DNA of 64,000 nt from Ruminococcus sp. OA3 (GTDB lineage: Bacteria > Bacillota > Clostridia > Lachnospirales > Lachnospiraceae): positions 2,666,001 to 2,730,000 of the forward strand of contig NZ_JAKNTO010000001.1 of NCBI RefSeq assembly GCF_022440845.1, written 5' to 3'. The notes under the pieces were generated by a model. That model saw nothing but the letters and a program-made list of their open reading frames with translations, was not told the origin of the DNA and did not search any database. A program made the position numbers and the translations under genes. Shown here piece after piece: positions 1-6,991 of this stretch (position 1 is its first letter; every line of letters starts with the position of its first letter).

Positions 1-126
1 GTTCTGGATCATTTTCTTACTCCTGATCTCTGCATGCTGTATAGCGGCAGGGTGGAAAAACCGTTGTACGATCGAAGGCTGTCCCACATGGAGGCGCAGA
101 AAATAGCCGCCTGCTGCTTCAGCTAG
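1..126 (+). CDS. 3' end of an unidentified protein (partial)
   Basis: The frame beginning at base 1 stays open for 41 codons and ends in TAG at 124-126. The fragment holds a mid-region YSGRVEKPLYDRRL and ends ACCFS. I do not recognise a family in so short a tail. It runs toward the DnaJ gene on the other strand, and the two stop codons interlock within the four bases CTAG, so the genes are convergent with no space between them. The rest of the gene lies left of the window. That the frame is coding is an inference from its openness and its natural-looking composition. Confidence 0.45.
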   Translation, partial: VLDHFLTPDLCMLYSGRVEKPLYDRRLSHMEAQKIAACCFS

Positions 127-1088
127 GCGGCCCCTGTACGTTTCTGCCCTTTGTTTTGGGAGACTGATTCGTATTCCTTTAATTTCTGTCTTGCTTCATG
201 ATTCAGATTTTTAGGAACCTGTATCTGAACAGTGACGTACTGGTCCCCATAGACATTTGGCTGTTTCATAGAGACAATACCCTTCCCGCGAAGTCTGATC
301 TTTGTCCCTGACTGGGTACCCTCCTGTATCTTACACATAACATCTCCATAGAGTGTCGGTACCCGGACTTCGCCTCCGAATACGGCGGTTGTGAATGGGA
401 TCGCTGTCGTTGTATAGACATCCATTCCCTTTCTCTCATAGCCGTTTTTTTCTCCAACTGTCACCAGCAGCAATAAATCCCCGTCTCCTCCGCCGTTAGT
501 CCCGGGCATCCCCTTTCCGCGCAGACGAATACTTTTGCCTGTCTCGATACCTGCCGGAACGTGAATCTTCAGGGATCTGACGGAACCGTTCGGTTCCTGC
601 AGACGGATCACTTTATCGCACCCAAATGCGGCTTCATCAAAACTGATGAATACATCTGAGTGCAGGTCAGCGCCTTTTCTGCGGAAATCAAAATCACTGC
701 CTCTGTAACCGCGATACTTGAAATTTTCGGAAGAACCGCCGTGAAACCTGCTGCCGAACAGACCGCTCAAGATATCATCCATCGTACCGTCCTCAAAATG
801 ATATTCCTGATAACTGCCACCCGGACTGTCATATGCACTGGAATCCGGTGCACTGCCATCAAATGCTGCGTGTCCAAACTGGTCATACAGCTTTTTGCTG
901 TCCGGATCACTCAGGATGGTATACGCTTCCGTCACATCTTTAAACATCTGTTCCGCCCGGGCATTCCCCGCATTCGTATCCGGATGGTATTTCTTTGCAA
1001 GTTTTCGATAGGCTTTTTTTATTGCAGCCGCATCTGCATCTCTGTTAATGCCCAGAGTTTCATAATAGTCTTTCTTTGTCAATATCAT
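123..1088 (-). CDS. DnaJ/CbpA-type co-chaperone without zinc finger
   Basis: J-domain protein of about 321 residues that should stimulate DnaK ATPase and present substrates in the cytoplasm. The N-terminal J domain carries the HPD motif (KKYHPDT). A Gly/Phe/Ser-rich linker with GGSYQEYHFEDG and LFGSRF follows, then two beta-sandwich substrate-binding domains with the repeated LRGKGMP and LRGKGI turns. No CxxCxGxG repeats are present, so this is a type II (CbpA-like) protein rather than canonical DnaJ. The frame stays open 30 codons upstream, but I start it at the ATG before ILTKKDYYETLGI, which has an AGAAGG ribosome site and matches the family N-terminus. It is transcribed alone from a promoter at 1125-1153, not in a grpE-dnaK operon, so it is an accessory copy. 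Confidence 0.9.
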   Translation of the reverse strand: MILTKKDYYETLGINRDADAAAIKKAYRKLAKKYHPDTNAGNARAEQMFKDVTEAYTILSDPDSKKLYDQFGHAAFDGSAPDSSAYDSPGGSYQEYHFEDGTMDDILSGLFGSRFHGGSSENFKYRGYRGSDFDFRRKGADLHSDVFISFDEAAFGCDKVIRLQEPNGSVRSLKIHVPAGIETGKSIRLRGKGMPGTNGGGDGDLLLLVTVGEKNGYERKGMDVYTTTAIPFTTAVFGGEVRVPTLYGDVMCKIQEGTQSGTKIRLRGKGIVSMKQPNVYGDQYVTVQIQVPKNLNHEARQKLKEYESVSQNKGQKRTGAA

Positions 1089-1124
1089 CACCTTCTGACT
1101 TTGTTTTTTTGTTGTTCTATATGT

Positions 1125-1153
1125 AATATAACACACAATTTTAAAATGGTCAA
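1125..1153 (-). promoter_or_regulatory. SigA-type promoter of the DnaJ gene
   Basis: On the minus strand TTGACC (1153-1148) is followed by a 17-base spacer and TATATT (1130-1125), a near-consensus vegetative promoter. It sits about 37 bases upstream of the chosen start at 1088. It also supports the shorter start, because the longer reading frame would begin inside or upstream of this promoter. No HrcA/CIRCE inverted repeat is visible. Confidence 0.7.
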
Positions 1154-1203
1154 TAACAGCAGAAAAAATAAGGAGCATTCACTGAAATTTCACAGGAAAA
1201 CAT

Positions 1204-1233
1204 TTGCCAGAAAGTAAGCACAGGTGCTATATT
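1204..1233 (+). promoter_or_regulatory. Candidate extended -10 promoter of the C39-like gene
   Basis: TTGCCA at 1204-1209, an 18-base spacer and the extended -10 TGCTATATT ending at 1233 face the gene at 1255. The predicted start site falls just before the GAGGAG ribosome site at 1241, so the leader would be extremely short, which lowers confidence. Confidence 0.4.
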
Positions 1234-1254
1234 CACATTAGAGGAGAATGAACG

Positions 1255-2067
1255 ATGAACAGGTTTAAAAAATTGTGGCAGACAGCACTGCTGTGTGCCT
1301 GTGTGGTTGTGATAGCAGTTTCAAAAAACACCACCTCTCATTCACAGCCCGAAAGAGAGGCTTCAGAGAACGAAAGACAGAGAGAGGAAACAGTGAAGCC
1401 GTCTGAGGAAGGAGAACGTACTGATGATATGCCAGAAGAAACCACAGAAGAAACTACAGAAGAGCGCATTGCCCGGCTAAGAAACATACTCCCAGGCGTA
1501 GCGTCACTTGATATACAGCCAATCCTTCAGAATCCGGAACTTCCCACCGGGTGTGAAAGCGTGTCCCTTACCATGGCACTGGAATTCCTTGGATTTGAAT
1601 TAGAAAAAACGACAATAGCAGATCAATACCTGATCAGGAGCACAACAAACTTCGCAGAGGGTTATGTGGGAGATCCCTATTCAGACCATGGTGCCGGCAT
1701 CTTCCCACCAGGTCTGACAGAAACTGCAAATGGTTTCCTGAAAGTTCATGATTCAGGGATGAGCGCCTATGATATTACAGGTGTGGAGTTTGAAGAACTG
1801 TATTCTTACATTGCAGCAGGGTATCCGGTGCTGATATGGTCAACCATGTATTACGATGAGCCACAATTTGCAGGTGCTTTTTCAACGGCTGGCGACAGGA
1901 CTTATGAGTGGTACAATAATGAACATTGCATCGTACTGGGTGGATACGACCTGACTCAGAATACGGCTATACTGTTTGACCCGCTGCGTGATACTCAGGT
2001 TATGGAGATTCCGGATATGAAGTACCTGTATGATGCAGTGGGAAAGTATGCTGTTGTCATATATTAG
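1255..2067 (+). CDS. Secreted C39-family-like cysteine peptidase (Peptidase_C39_2)
   Basis: A 270-residue protein with a hydrophobic N-terminal segment (about residues 8-22), a low-complexity Glu/Thr-rich linker to about residue 70, and a papain-fold domain of the C39_2 type. The putative triad is visible: Cys100 in PTGCES, His224 in NNEHCIVLGGY and Asp242 in LFDPLRD. C39_2 proteins are extracytoplasmic cysteine peptidases or peptidase-like domains of mostly unknown substrate. There is no ABC transporter nearby, so it is not a bacteriocin-processing protease of the LanT kind. The start at 1255 has a GAGGAG site eight bases upstream. The N-terminus could be a membrane anchor or a lipoprotein signal (LLCAC). 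It stands alone, closed by a terminator at 2083. Confidence 0.8.
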   Translation: MNRFKKLWQTALLCACVVVIAVSKNTTSHSQPEREASENERQREETVKPSEEGERTDDMPEETTEETTEERIARLRNILPGVASLDIQPILQNPELPTGCESVSLTMALEFLGFELEKTTIADQYLIRSTTNFAEGYVGDPYSDHGAGIFPPGLTETANGFLKVHDSGMSAYDITGVEFEELYSYIAAGYPVLIWSTMYYDEPQFAGAFSTAGDRTYEWYNNEHCIVLGGYDLTQNTAILFDPLRDTQVMEIPDMKYLYDAVGKYAVVIY

Positions 2068-2082
2068 GGGATTGTTTGTTTT

Positions 2083-2120
2083 AAGGCTTTTGGAGCACAG
2101 GTTGCTGCAGAAGCCTTTTT
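2083..2120 (+). terminator. Intrinsic terminator after the C39-like gene
   Basis: A seven-base stem, AAGGCTT (2083-2089) with AAGCCTT (2111-2117), contains an inner AGCA/TGCT pairing and runs into a short T tract. It ends the transcript that stops at 2067. Confidence 0.6.
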
Positions 2121-2136
2121 GCATGTGCAGCCTGCC

Positions 2137-2172
2137 CCCAGTTTTGAAGTTTTTCCGCCCAGTTTTGCGAAG
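2137..2172 (+). promoter_or_regulatory. Tandem LytTR-type operator upstream of the GGDEF gene
   Basis: Two direct repeats, CCCAGTTTTGAAG at 2137 and CCCAGTTTTGCGAAG at 2158, start exactly 21 bases apart, two helical turns. LytTR regulators such as AgrA and VirR are known to bind paired direct repeats with a central A/C-GTT core at this periodicity. A nearly identical pair lies at 6213-6246, and a LytTR regulator is encoded between the two sites. An extended -10 (TGATAGAAT, 2197-2205) follows with only a poor -35, as expected of an activated promoter. Assignment to this regulator is inference. Confidence 0.65.
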
Positions 2173-2278
2173 GTTCTGGAATGACTGAAACTGTTCTGAT
2201 AGAATAATATTTCAGAAAGGCAGGAAGAAGGCAACGTATGCGGCTTATTGCCAGTTTTCTGATTCAAGTAAGGAGTAA

Positions 2279-3295
2279 ATGATGGAGATCAAGGGAAATA
2301 ATGAGGCATACATAGAGACAATATATAAATTGGAGCAGGAAAACTCCAGACTTAAGCATCTTGCAGAAATAGACTGGCTTACAGGACTTTACAACAGGGG
2401 AACCATAGAACAGAACATTAACAGTTATCTGAAAAGCGGGCAGCCAGGTACAATGTTTGTTTTTGACCTGGATTACTTTAAACAGGTGAATGACCGTTAC
2501 GGGCACATTATAGGAGATTGCCTGCTGCAAAAAATAGGTGATGTACTGAAAAAGATGTATCCGAGGGATAGTCTGATAGGCAGGACAGGCGGGGATGAAT
2601 TTGTTGTATTCCTTTTTGGAAACCATTCGGAGAAAACAGCAGAAAATATCTGCACGCAGCTGAGTGAACGTTTCAGAACGATCTATTTAAAAAATAAGCT
2701 TGTGGTGAAACTGTCTATGACTATAGCATGGGCAAAAAGCGCAGATAGAATCAGCTACAAAGAAATATTTGATTTCGCAGATCAGAAGATCGTAGAAAAA
2801 AAGCAAAGCAGAAATGCGAAAAACACAAGAAGATATGAGGAGTGTATAATGGAGCTTGAAGGCATTCAGCTGGATATGAACCTGATAGCGGCGGAGATGG
2901 GTGAACGTAAAATGACCGAAGGTGCATATTGCCAGGGGTATGAGACATTTAAGGGGATTTATCAGCTGGAGCTGCGCCGAATGAGAAGAATACAGAGAGA
3001 TGTATATCTTATATTGTTTACGCTGCTGGATAAAAATAATAGTTTTCTCGCTTTAGAAGAACGCGATAAAGAGATGGGAGTCCTGGGGATAGGAATCCAG
3101 AAAAACCTCAGGGTAGGAGATGTATTCACACAGTACAGCAGCAATCAGTATCTTGTTATGGTTACAGATGCCAATGCAGCTAATGTGGAAATGATATCAG
3201 GCCGTATCCGCAGCGCATATTATGAAAGCCATGAAGGTCCGGTAGACCATCTGATGCTGTACAGCAGTTATCCGCTGAATCCAAAAGAAAAATAA
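2279..3295 (+). CDS. GGDEF diguanylate cyclase with a degenerate second GGDEF-like half
   Basis: A soluble 338-residue protein expected to make cyclic di-GMP. After a short N-terminal coiled coil (about residues 10-30) comes a GGDEF domain with the active site TGGDEF at residues 103-108 and the upstream DxLTGLYNR motif. No RxxD inhibitory site sits at the usual place before the signature. The C-terminal half, from about residue 190, has a second weak GGDEF-like pattern (RVGDVFTQYSSNQYLVMV) with no catalytic signature, perhaps regulatory. No membrane segment or sensor domain is present, so output is probably set by expression. The tandem LytTR-type repeats upstream suggest control by the adjacent two-component system. 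The start is ATG 2279 behind AGGAG; a second ATG follows immediately. Confidence 0.85.
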   Translation: MMEIKGNNEAYIETIYKLEQENSRLKHLAEIDWLTGLYNRGTIEQNINSYLKSGQPGTMFVFDLDYFKQVNDRYGHIIGDCLLQKIGDVLKKMYPRDSLIGRTGGDEFVVFLFGNHSEKTAENICTQLSERFRTIYLKNKLVVKLSMTIAWAKSADRISYKEIFDFADQKIVEKKQSRNAKNTRRYEECIMELEGIQLDMNLIAAEMGERKMTEGAYCQGYETFKGIYQLELRRMRRIQRDVYLILFTLLDKNNSFLALEERDKEMGVLGIGIQKNLRVGDVFTQYSSNQYLVMVTDANAANVEMISGRIRSAYYESHEGPVDHLMLYSSYPLNPKEK

Positions 3296-3325
3296 CCGGT
3301 GTGATCCCTATGTCAGACTGATGAG

Positions 3326-3353
3326 AGGATGGTCTTGTAAGCCATCCTTTTTG
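3326..3353 (+). terminator. Intrinsic terminator after the GGDEF gene
   Basis: AGGATGG (3326-3332) pairs with CCATCCT (3342-3348) across a nine-base loop and is followed by a T tract. It separates the GGDEF transcript from the regulator gene at 3449. Confidence 0.8.
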
Positions 3354-3369
3354 ATGCGTGAAAATGTGT

Positions 3370-3398
3370 TTGTTTGGCTTATCCGGAAATGATATAAT
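3370..3398 (+). promoter_or_regulatory. Promoter of the LytTR response regulator gene
   Basis: TTGTTT (3370-3375), a 17-base spacer and a perfect extended -10 TGATATAAT ending at 3398. No copy of the 21-base-spaced repeats is present here, so the regulator gene does not obviously control itself through the same site. Confidence 0.7.
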
Positions 3399-3448
3399 AA
3401 AAACCGGTAAGAGAGTCAGGAATGAAATAAGCAGCATGAGGTATACAC

Positions 3449-4165
3449 ATGAAAAACCAGATATTTTACATAGCAGTCTGTGACGATGAGCAGGCAGACA
3501 GGGATGAAACTGCACAGATGACAGGAGCCGTGTGTGATGAGAAAGAGATTCCTTCAGAAATTTTATGTTTTGAGAGTGCGAAAGAGCTCATGAAAGAAAT
3601 TCGTAGAGGAAAGAAATTTGACCTTCTGATACTTGATGTGATGATGCCGGAACAGGACGGAATGGAGTTGGCGCGTTGCCTCCGCGGTGAAAAGCGGGAA
3701 ACAGCAATTGTATTTATATCCAGCAACCGGGATATGGCTCTGCAGGGGTATGAAGTGTCAGCTGCCCGTTATCTGGCAAAACCGCTTAAAAGAGACCGTC
3801 TAAAGGAAGCGGTCGTATTTTGCTATGGACAAAAGCGGAGAAATGAGGAATTACTGATTCCGGTAAATGGGATCATGAAAAGAATTTCTGCAAAAGAAAT
3901 CTATTATATTGAGATTAATGGCAGAAAAAGCCGGATCGTACAGGAAGACAATGAGTGGAATACGTCCCTGTCCATTGACGAGCTGGAAAAGATGTTATCC
4001 GGATTGGAATTCATAAGATGCCACAAAAGTTTTCTTGTAAACTGCTGCCATGTCCATGCATTTGGCACTTCTTCGATGGAACTTGCAGACGGCAGGCAGA
4101 TTCCTGTCAGTAAGCACCGCATCAAAGAAGTGCGGAAAGAGTTTTTTGCCTATATGAACCAATAA
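3449..4165 (+). CDS. LytTR-family response regulator
   Basis: A 238-residue transcription factor with an N-terminal receiver (residues 5-120) and a C-terminal LytTR DNA-binding domain (about 140-235). Receiver residues are intact: acidic pair Asp12-Asp13 in CDDE, phosphoacceptor Asp63 in LLILDVMMPEQDG and the conserved Lys in YLAKPL. The LytTR part has the RCHKSFLVN segment and an ADGRQIPVSKHRIKEV recognition region. The kinase next door is encoded on the opposite strand and converges with only five bases between stop codons, an unusual layout for a cognate pair. Likely targets are the genes behind the repeats at 2137 and 6213. The family often controls peptide, adhesion or cell-envelope genes. 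Confidence 0.92.
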   Translation: MKNQIFYIAVCDDEQADRDETAQMTGAVCDEKEIPSEILCFESAKELMKEIRRGKKFDLLILDVMMPEQDGMELARCLRGEKRETAIVFISSNRDMALQGYEVSAARYLAKPLKRDRLKEAVVFCYGQKRRNEELLIPVNGIMKRISAKEIYYIEINGRKSRIVQEDNEWNTSLSIDELEKMLSGLEFIRCHKSFLVNCCHVHAFGTSSMELADGRQIPVSKHRIKEVRKEFFAYMNQ

Positions 4166-4170
4166 AGCAT

Positions 4171-6114
4171 CTACACAGAATTTTGGGGCAGCGGAATGAT
4201 GATCGTAATTTTAAATTTCGTTTTTGTCCGTTCCACAGAGACCATATTTCCCCATTTCCCCATAACGGAACGGATGATTTCCATCCCATACCCATGCCCG
4301 GGCATGGGATTTTTTTTGTGTTTTTCGGATTCGGGCAGTACAGAATTTTCGCAGGAAAAAATAAAGTGCCGGTTCTTACAATGGAAATCCAGACGTAAGA
4401 AGGGATTGACAATACCTGGGTCGGAAGCTGCGTTGACTGCATTCTCCAGAATGTTCAGAAACAGACAACAGGTATCCGTATCTGTAAGAGGCAGAATCTT
4501 TGGTGCTTCGGAGCGGATGATCTCAGCGGTAATTCCTTTGTCCGAGGCAGTGTTTAATTTCCCGTTTATAATGATATCCAGTATCTGATTCCCGCTGGAG
4601 ACGACGGGTCGTACCTGTTCAGCCAGTCCGGTCAGCTCCGACAGATAGTCCGCAAGTTTTTCCGGTGACTCTGCCGCCATCCTGCCAAGCAGGGAATAAT
4701 GTTTCATCATATCATGCCTGAGCATCTGCACTTCTTCTGACTGACGGCGAAGATTCTCGTAACTTTGGAGAGCAAGTTCACTTTTTGCGGCTAAAATAAT
4801 ATGTTCCGTACGGCGCCTGGTTTCGCGTTCTGCCAGTTCAATCACAACTGCAGAAAGGCTGGAAAGCAGACAGAGGTTCCAGAGCAGCTTCAGGGAATAG
4901 TTTGGAAACAAGAAGGCTATCTCCCGGGCAATCCTTGTCAATACCGTGTCCGCATAATCAGGCAGCAATGGGATGCTAAGCAGCAGAAACAGGGTATAAC
5001 CAATAATTATAACAAGTGCTGTATGGAATAAATGCCTGAAAAACCGATTGTTCTTCCGGTTAAGGAAGAAGGAACAGACCAACACAGCAAACAGGGCGAC
5101 AAACCCGGTAATATGAGGCAGAACTGTTATGAATCTATGTGTATCCTCAAATAGCAGAATCCCAAAATGTGCTACAACGACGGCGGCAATCGTGCTTAGA
5201 AACTGCAGTACTGTGATTATAAGAAACAGAATACGCAGCGGCTTTGCATAAATGGTAAGGAATGCAAGCAGGGATGCAACAGACAGATCAAAGAATATCC
5301 TGGTAGGATCCGAGGAAGGCGAACCAAAATACTGGTAAAAAAAGTCTGTCTGTGCCAATACACTGCACATCTGGAAAAACACCGTAAGAGCAAAGAACGG
5401 AAGTGTAAAACGCAGAGTTCCAAAAGAGGTATTCCAGATAAATGCCGCCAGCAGGAAAAACACCAGTGCAAACAGAAGTACAGCGGGAATCATGACACGT
5501 GCGGTCTCCGCAATCAGTCCGCTCTCATAAGAATAGCCGCAGTATAGTGTAATCTCGCAGGGATATACAGTATCATCTCCTCCCTGCTTTTCGGAGGCTC
5601 CAGGACCGGGACTGGACTGTGCAACTGTCAGTGTGCGACCTTCATAGTTCGGAGGAAGTGATACGGTTACAGGCTCTGACCGGTCAGAGTCCAGCATTGG
5701 CAATTCCAGGTAACCGATACGATTGTCAAGTTCCGGACAGTCTGTATAAATCAAAGTATTATCGAGAAAGACACTGACTGTCCGGTTGACGACGCCAATC
5801 TGAAGGACCGGGCTGTCCAGCTTTTCTGACATCTCACGTGAGTAATAGAATGTCTGACCGGGATATGAAAGACCTGAATATCCTCCGCTGCCGTCAGAAG
5901 TCAGCTGTCTCTTCTCACCTTTATGATCTGTATATACAGACCAGCCCTTGTTGCCCTCCCATTCCTGTCCGTCCTCCGGAAGCAGGGAAAGATCAAAAGA
6001 CAAATCTTCCATAGGTTGCGTGTAATAAAAAACTGCCAGGGCGGCAGGAATACATAAAAGCAGAGAAATGAGCAGTGCGGTGATAAGTTTTGGTAAATGC
6101 CTTATATTAGCCAT
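4171..6114 (-). CDS. 7TM (7TMR-DISM-like) sensor histidine kinase, HPK10 type
   Basis: A 647-residue membrane kinase. One N-terminal membrane segment (about 9-29) is followed by an extracytoplasmic domain of about 175 residues and then seven hydrophobic segments between about 208 and 424, the arrangement of 7TMR-DISM receptors. The kinase core is of the AgrC/LytS-like class: LRHDMMKHY with likely phosphorylated His467, N box NILENAVNAA near 554 and G box GHGYGMEII near 606. The extracytoplasmic domain resembles ligand- or carbohydrate-binding DISMED domains only by position; I cannot name the signal. It most likely phosphorylates the LytTR regulator encoded convergently at 3449. GGAGG precedes the ATG at 6114. 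Its promoter region is shared with the 6213 operator, read in the other direction. Confidence 0.88.
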   Translation of the reverse strand: MANIRHLPKLITALLISLLLCIPAALAVFYYTQPMEDLSFDLSLLPEDGQEWEGNKGWSVYTDHKGEKRQLTSDGSGGYSGLSYPGQTFYYSREMSEKLDSPVLQIGVVNRTVSVFLDNTLIYTDCPELDNRIGYLELPMLDSDRSEPVTVSLPPNYEGRTLTVAQSSPGPGASEKQGGDDTVYPCEITLYCGYSYESGLIAETARVMIPAVLLFALVFFLLAAFIWNTSFGTLRFTLPFFALTVFFQMCSVLAQTDFFYQYFGSPSSDPTRIFFDLSVASLLAFLTIYAKPLRILFLIITVLQFLSTIAAVVVAHFGILLFEDTHRFITVLPHITGFVALFAVLVCSFFLNRKNNRFFRHLFHTALVIIIGYTLFLLLSIPLLPDYADTVLTRIAREIAFLFPNYSLKLLWNLCLLSSLSAVVIELAERETRRRTEHIILAAKSELALQSYENLRRQSEEVQMLRHDMMKHYSLLGRMAAESPEKLADYLSELTGLAEQVRPVVSSGNQILDIIINGKLNTASDKGITAEIIRSEAPKILPLTDTDTCCLFLNILENAVNAASDPGIVNPFLRLDFHCKNRHFIFSCENSVLPESEKHKKNPMPGHGYGMEIIRSVMGKWGNMVSVERTKTKFKITIIIPLPQNSV

Positions 6115-6212
6115 AACAGGGAGCCTCCGGTTAAAATCTGATATCTATATTGTTTTATTATCAGCATATCAGGATTTTTTGCAGTCTGTCAACGGACAGA
6201 AAACAATGAATG

Positions 6213-6246
6213 CCCAGTTTTGAGGCTTTTATGTCCAGTTTTGCAG
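6213..6246 (+). promoter_or_regulatory. Second tandem LytTR-type operator, upstream of the His-rich mini-protein
   Basis: CCCAGTTTTGAGG at 6213 and TCCAGTTTTGCAG at 6234 are direct repeats starting 21 bases apart, in the same order and orientation as the pair at 2137. The first repeat of each site reads CAGTTTTGA and the second CAGTTTTGC, so position-specific differences are kept too. Downstream lie a possible -10 (TAATAC near 6270) and a clean extended -10 TGTTATAGT ending at 6313. The site lies between the divergent kinase and mini-protein genes and could act on both. Confidence 0.65.
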
Positions 6247-6352
6247 ACAATAGACAGGAAAAAAGATTGTAATACTCCATGCAAGGTTTTGTTATCTCAA
6301 ATCGTGTTATAGTTAGTCAGCAAACCAAAAACATGTTCAGGAGGTAATTAAC

Positions 6353-6619
6353 ATGAAAAAACTGTTAGCTTCAGGCGCGGCCGCGGCGCTCGTATTTACA
6401 ACGGTGACGGTCACCTTTGCAGCGGGGGCGGATACCCTGATATCTCACGCGGTATACTGTGAAACAAACGGATATCATTGTGGACACGTCACAGATGAAG
6501 ACCCTGATGGCTTGTGTGACAGCTGTCAGGATCATACATCTCATGACCGAATACACAGCTATCACCACAGCGAAAATGAGGATTTATCCCGCCATGGTCA
6601 CGGCAGGCATCATAATTAA
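6353..6619 (+). CDS. Secreted His/Cys-rich mini-protein with a calcium-loop-like motif
   Basis: An 88-residue protein with a clear signal peptide (MKK start, hydrophobic core, cleavage probably near AAGA at about residue 26). The mature part, about 62 residues, has at least ten His and four Cys. It includes YHCGH, a DEDPDGLCDSC stretch resembling the DxDGDGxCD loops of thrombospondin type 3 and dockerin-like calcium sites, and an HGHGRHH tail. Metal binding, calcium or transition metal, is the obvious inference; no family name comes to mind. A strong AGGAGG site lies nine bases before the ATG. The LytTR-type repeats upstream and the RsgI-like gene with a His-rich tail downstream suggest a shared envelope or metal-stress role. 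Confidence 0.75.
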   Translation: MKKLLASGAAAALVFTTVTVTFAAGADTLISHAVYCETNGYHCGHVTDEDPDGLCDSCQDHTSHDRIHSYHHSENEDLSRHGHGRHHN

Positions 6620-6632
6620 AAGCGGTATAATG

Positions 6633-6657
6633 GGCAGTGGTTATCTCAGCCACTGCC
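6633..6657 (+). terminator. Hairpin after the mini-protein gene
   Basis: GGCAGTGG (6633-6640) pairs perfectly with CCACTGCC (6650-6657) over a nine-base loop. The T tract after it is broken, so it may be a weak terminator or a 3'-end stabiliser. Confidence 0.5.
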
Positions 6658-6682
6658 TGCTGTACGTTTAAAGAGAGAGTCT

Positions 6683-6710
6683 TTTACATGGGGCAGAAAA
6701 GCTGTATAAT
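6683..6710 (+). promoter_or_regulatory. Promoter of the sigma remnant and RsgI-like gene
   Basis: TTTACA (6683-6688), a 16-base spacer and consensus TATAAT (6705-6710). It would drive the sigma-factor remnant and the following anti-sigma gene. It looks like a normal vegetative promoter rather than an ECF-type GGAAC/CGT promoter. Confidence 0.55.
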
Positions 6711-6743
6711 AAATGTGCGGGATCGTCAGAGGGAGGTGCGGGA

Positions 6744-6991
6744 GTGCGAAGTGAATATGATGTTAATCGTGCAGTGGAGACATATGCGGACATGATCCGG
6801 CGCATCAGCTTCTGTCATCTGAAGAATCAGGCTGATACAGGAGTGTGATCTACCTGCACTATTATGAAGGGTATTCTGCGCATGAAATCAGTCTGATTTT
6901 AGGCAAGAAGGAAAATACCGTTTATTCATTACTGTCAAGAGGACGCGGGATTCTGAAGGAAAAGCTGGGAGGTGATGAATTTGGGAAATAA
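6744..6991 (+). pseudogene. ECF-type sigma factor remnant with internal deletion
   Basis: A GTG at 6744 behind GGGAGG opens a frame whose residues (VNRAVETYADMIRRI, then HLKNQADT) match the start of sigma region 2 in clostridial ECF factors. It stops at 6846 after 34 codons. From 6845 a different frame reads VIYLHYYEGYSAHEI and ILGKKENTVYSLLSR, a textbook region 4 helix-turn-helix, and ends at 6991 overlapping the next gene. A full protein would be about 160-180 residues, so roughly 90 residues covering most of region 2 and the linker are gone and the two ends are out of frame. The remaining product cannot be a working sigma factor. The promoter, ribosome site and overlap with the anti-sigma gene are all kept, which points to a recent deletion. 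Confidence 0.8.

Noticed and set aside
660-1217. 185-codon open frame antisense to the DnaJ gene
   Set aside because: It lies opposite a well-supported gene, has no ribosome site and no recognisable protein character.
2251-2262. Third CCAGTTTT match near the GGDEF start
   Set aside because: It is not at a 21-base multiple from the tandem pair, has no partner repeat and lies inside the transcript leader.
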